The notes beneath the pieces are model-generated. The model had not been told where the DNA came from, did not search any database, and saw nothing but the letters and a program-made list of their open reading frames with translations. Of a DNA stretch of 64,000 nt, positions 63,843-64,000 are shown piece by piece. Position 1 is the first letter of the stretch. Each line of letters opens with the position of its first letter. The DNA is from an uncultured Gammaproteobacteria bacterium (GTDB lineage Bacteria; Pseudomonadota; Gammaproteobacteria; DRLM01): positions 46,728-110,727 of the forward strand of contig CAMYKQ010000017.1 in assembly GCA_947259075.1 (NCBI GenBank), read 5' to 3'. Made by a program: the position numbers and the translations under genes.

Positions 63843-64000
63843 TCAGGCCTTGTCCAGCGCCTCTTTATCGCGCGCGTAGGCGCGCGGTTTGATATTGCGG
63901 CAGCGCGCCTCGATCTGATGGGCGATGCGCTGTTGCATTATCTCGCTCAATGACGCGCGGCCGATGGCGCGCAAGACTGAGCCGGGATTCTTGCCGTTGA
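63843..64000 (-). CDS. C-terminal end of an unrecognised protein (partial)
   Basis: A reverse-strand frame entering from the right edge, 52 codons visible, stop TGA at 63845-63843. It reads NGKNPGSVLRAIGRASLSEI, then MQQRIAHQIEARCRNIKPR, ending KEALDKA; basic and helical-looking with codon use like the neighbours. Family not recognised from this fragment. Confidence 0.55.
   Translation of the reverse strand, partial: NGKNPGSVLRAIGRASLSEIMQQRIAHQIEARCRNIKPRAYARDKEALDKA

Overview
The window looks like the chromosome of a GC-rich gammaproteobacterium, probably a nitrate-assimilating, possibly chemolithoautotrophic species. This rests on gene content (assimilatory nirBD-nasA, MFS and ABC nitrate uptake, APS-type cysH, glcDEF, a TRAP transporter, a PEP-CTERM protein, sigma-54 promoters) and not on any phylogenetic computation. 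No rRNA, CRISPR array, prophage or complete insertion sequence was seen.

Layout. 0-9.9 kb: end of a thioredoxin-like gene, moeA, a di-heme peroxidase remnant, archease-rtcB-polX (nucleic acid repair), a MSHA-like pilin gene carrying a small transposable element inside its leader, mtgA and a kelch-type protein. 9.9-23 kb: a c-di-GMP protein, nirBD-nasA, a glutamine amidotransferase, mobA and moaB, a NarK-type nitrate transporter and a PP2C/Ser-Thr kinase fusion. 23.5-27.4 kb: OprB-like porin, DUF4198, CopC and CopD, then an AT-rich orphan. 27.7-36.5 kb: glcDEF, a four-carbon acid sugar kinase, a transketolase-like enzyme and a divergent IclR regulator with a palindromic operator. 36.7-41.2 kb: cysH and a TRAP transporter (TatT, P, Q, M). 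41.2-52 kb: nrtABD; a four-gene redox operon; a porin; and nasT. 52.5-64 kb: PEP-CTERM protein, a HAMP-PAS protein without output domain, an antiporter, a DUF4331/lipoprotein/TPR/HupE operon with a divergent ECF sigma/ChrR pair, gltX with two tRNA genes, and tRNA-Val.

How the nitrogen genes work together. NarK and NrtABD import nitrate; NasA (molybdenum cofactor finished by MoeA, MobA and MoaB) makes nitrite; NirBD makes ammonium. Sigma-54 promoters (GG-N10-GC) precede narK, nirB, nrtA and the redox operon, with NtrC-like GCAC-N7-GTGC sites upstream of narK and the redox operon. Three leaders (nrtA, redox operon, porin) each carry two hairpins with six-base loops, the second overlapping an intrinsic terminator: the layout expected for ANTAR antitermination, and nasT encodes an ANTAR protein. 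So nitrogen limitation (NtrC/sigma-54) and nitrate (NasT) would be read in series.

The most novel item is the redox operon at 44.9-49.8 kb. It encodes a NirB-like flavoprotein with a BFD [2Fe-2S] domain fused to a membrane domain bearing two H-X13-H pairs (predicted to hold two b hemes), an 11-heme c-type cytochrome, a single-heme DUF3365 lipoprotein and a globin. It reads as a transmembrane electron path from cytoplasmic NAD(P)H to periplasmic hemes, controlled as part of nitrate assimilation; its terminal substrate cannot be told from sequence. Other highlights are the in-frame 60-codon element insertion in the prepilin leader and the paired ECF promoters with identical -35, spacer length and -10.
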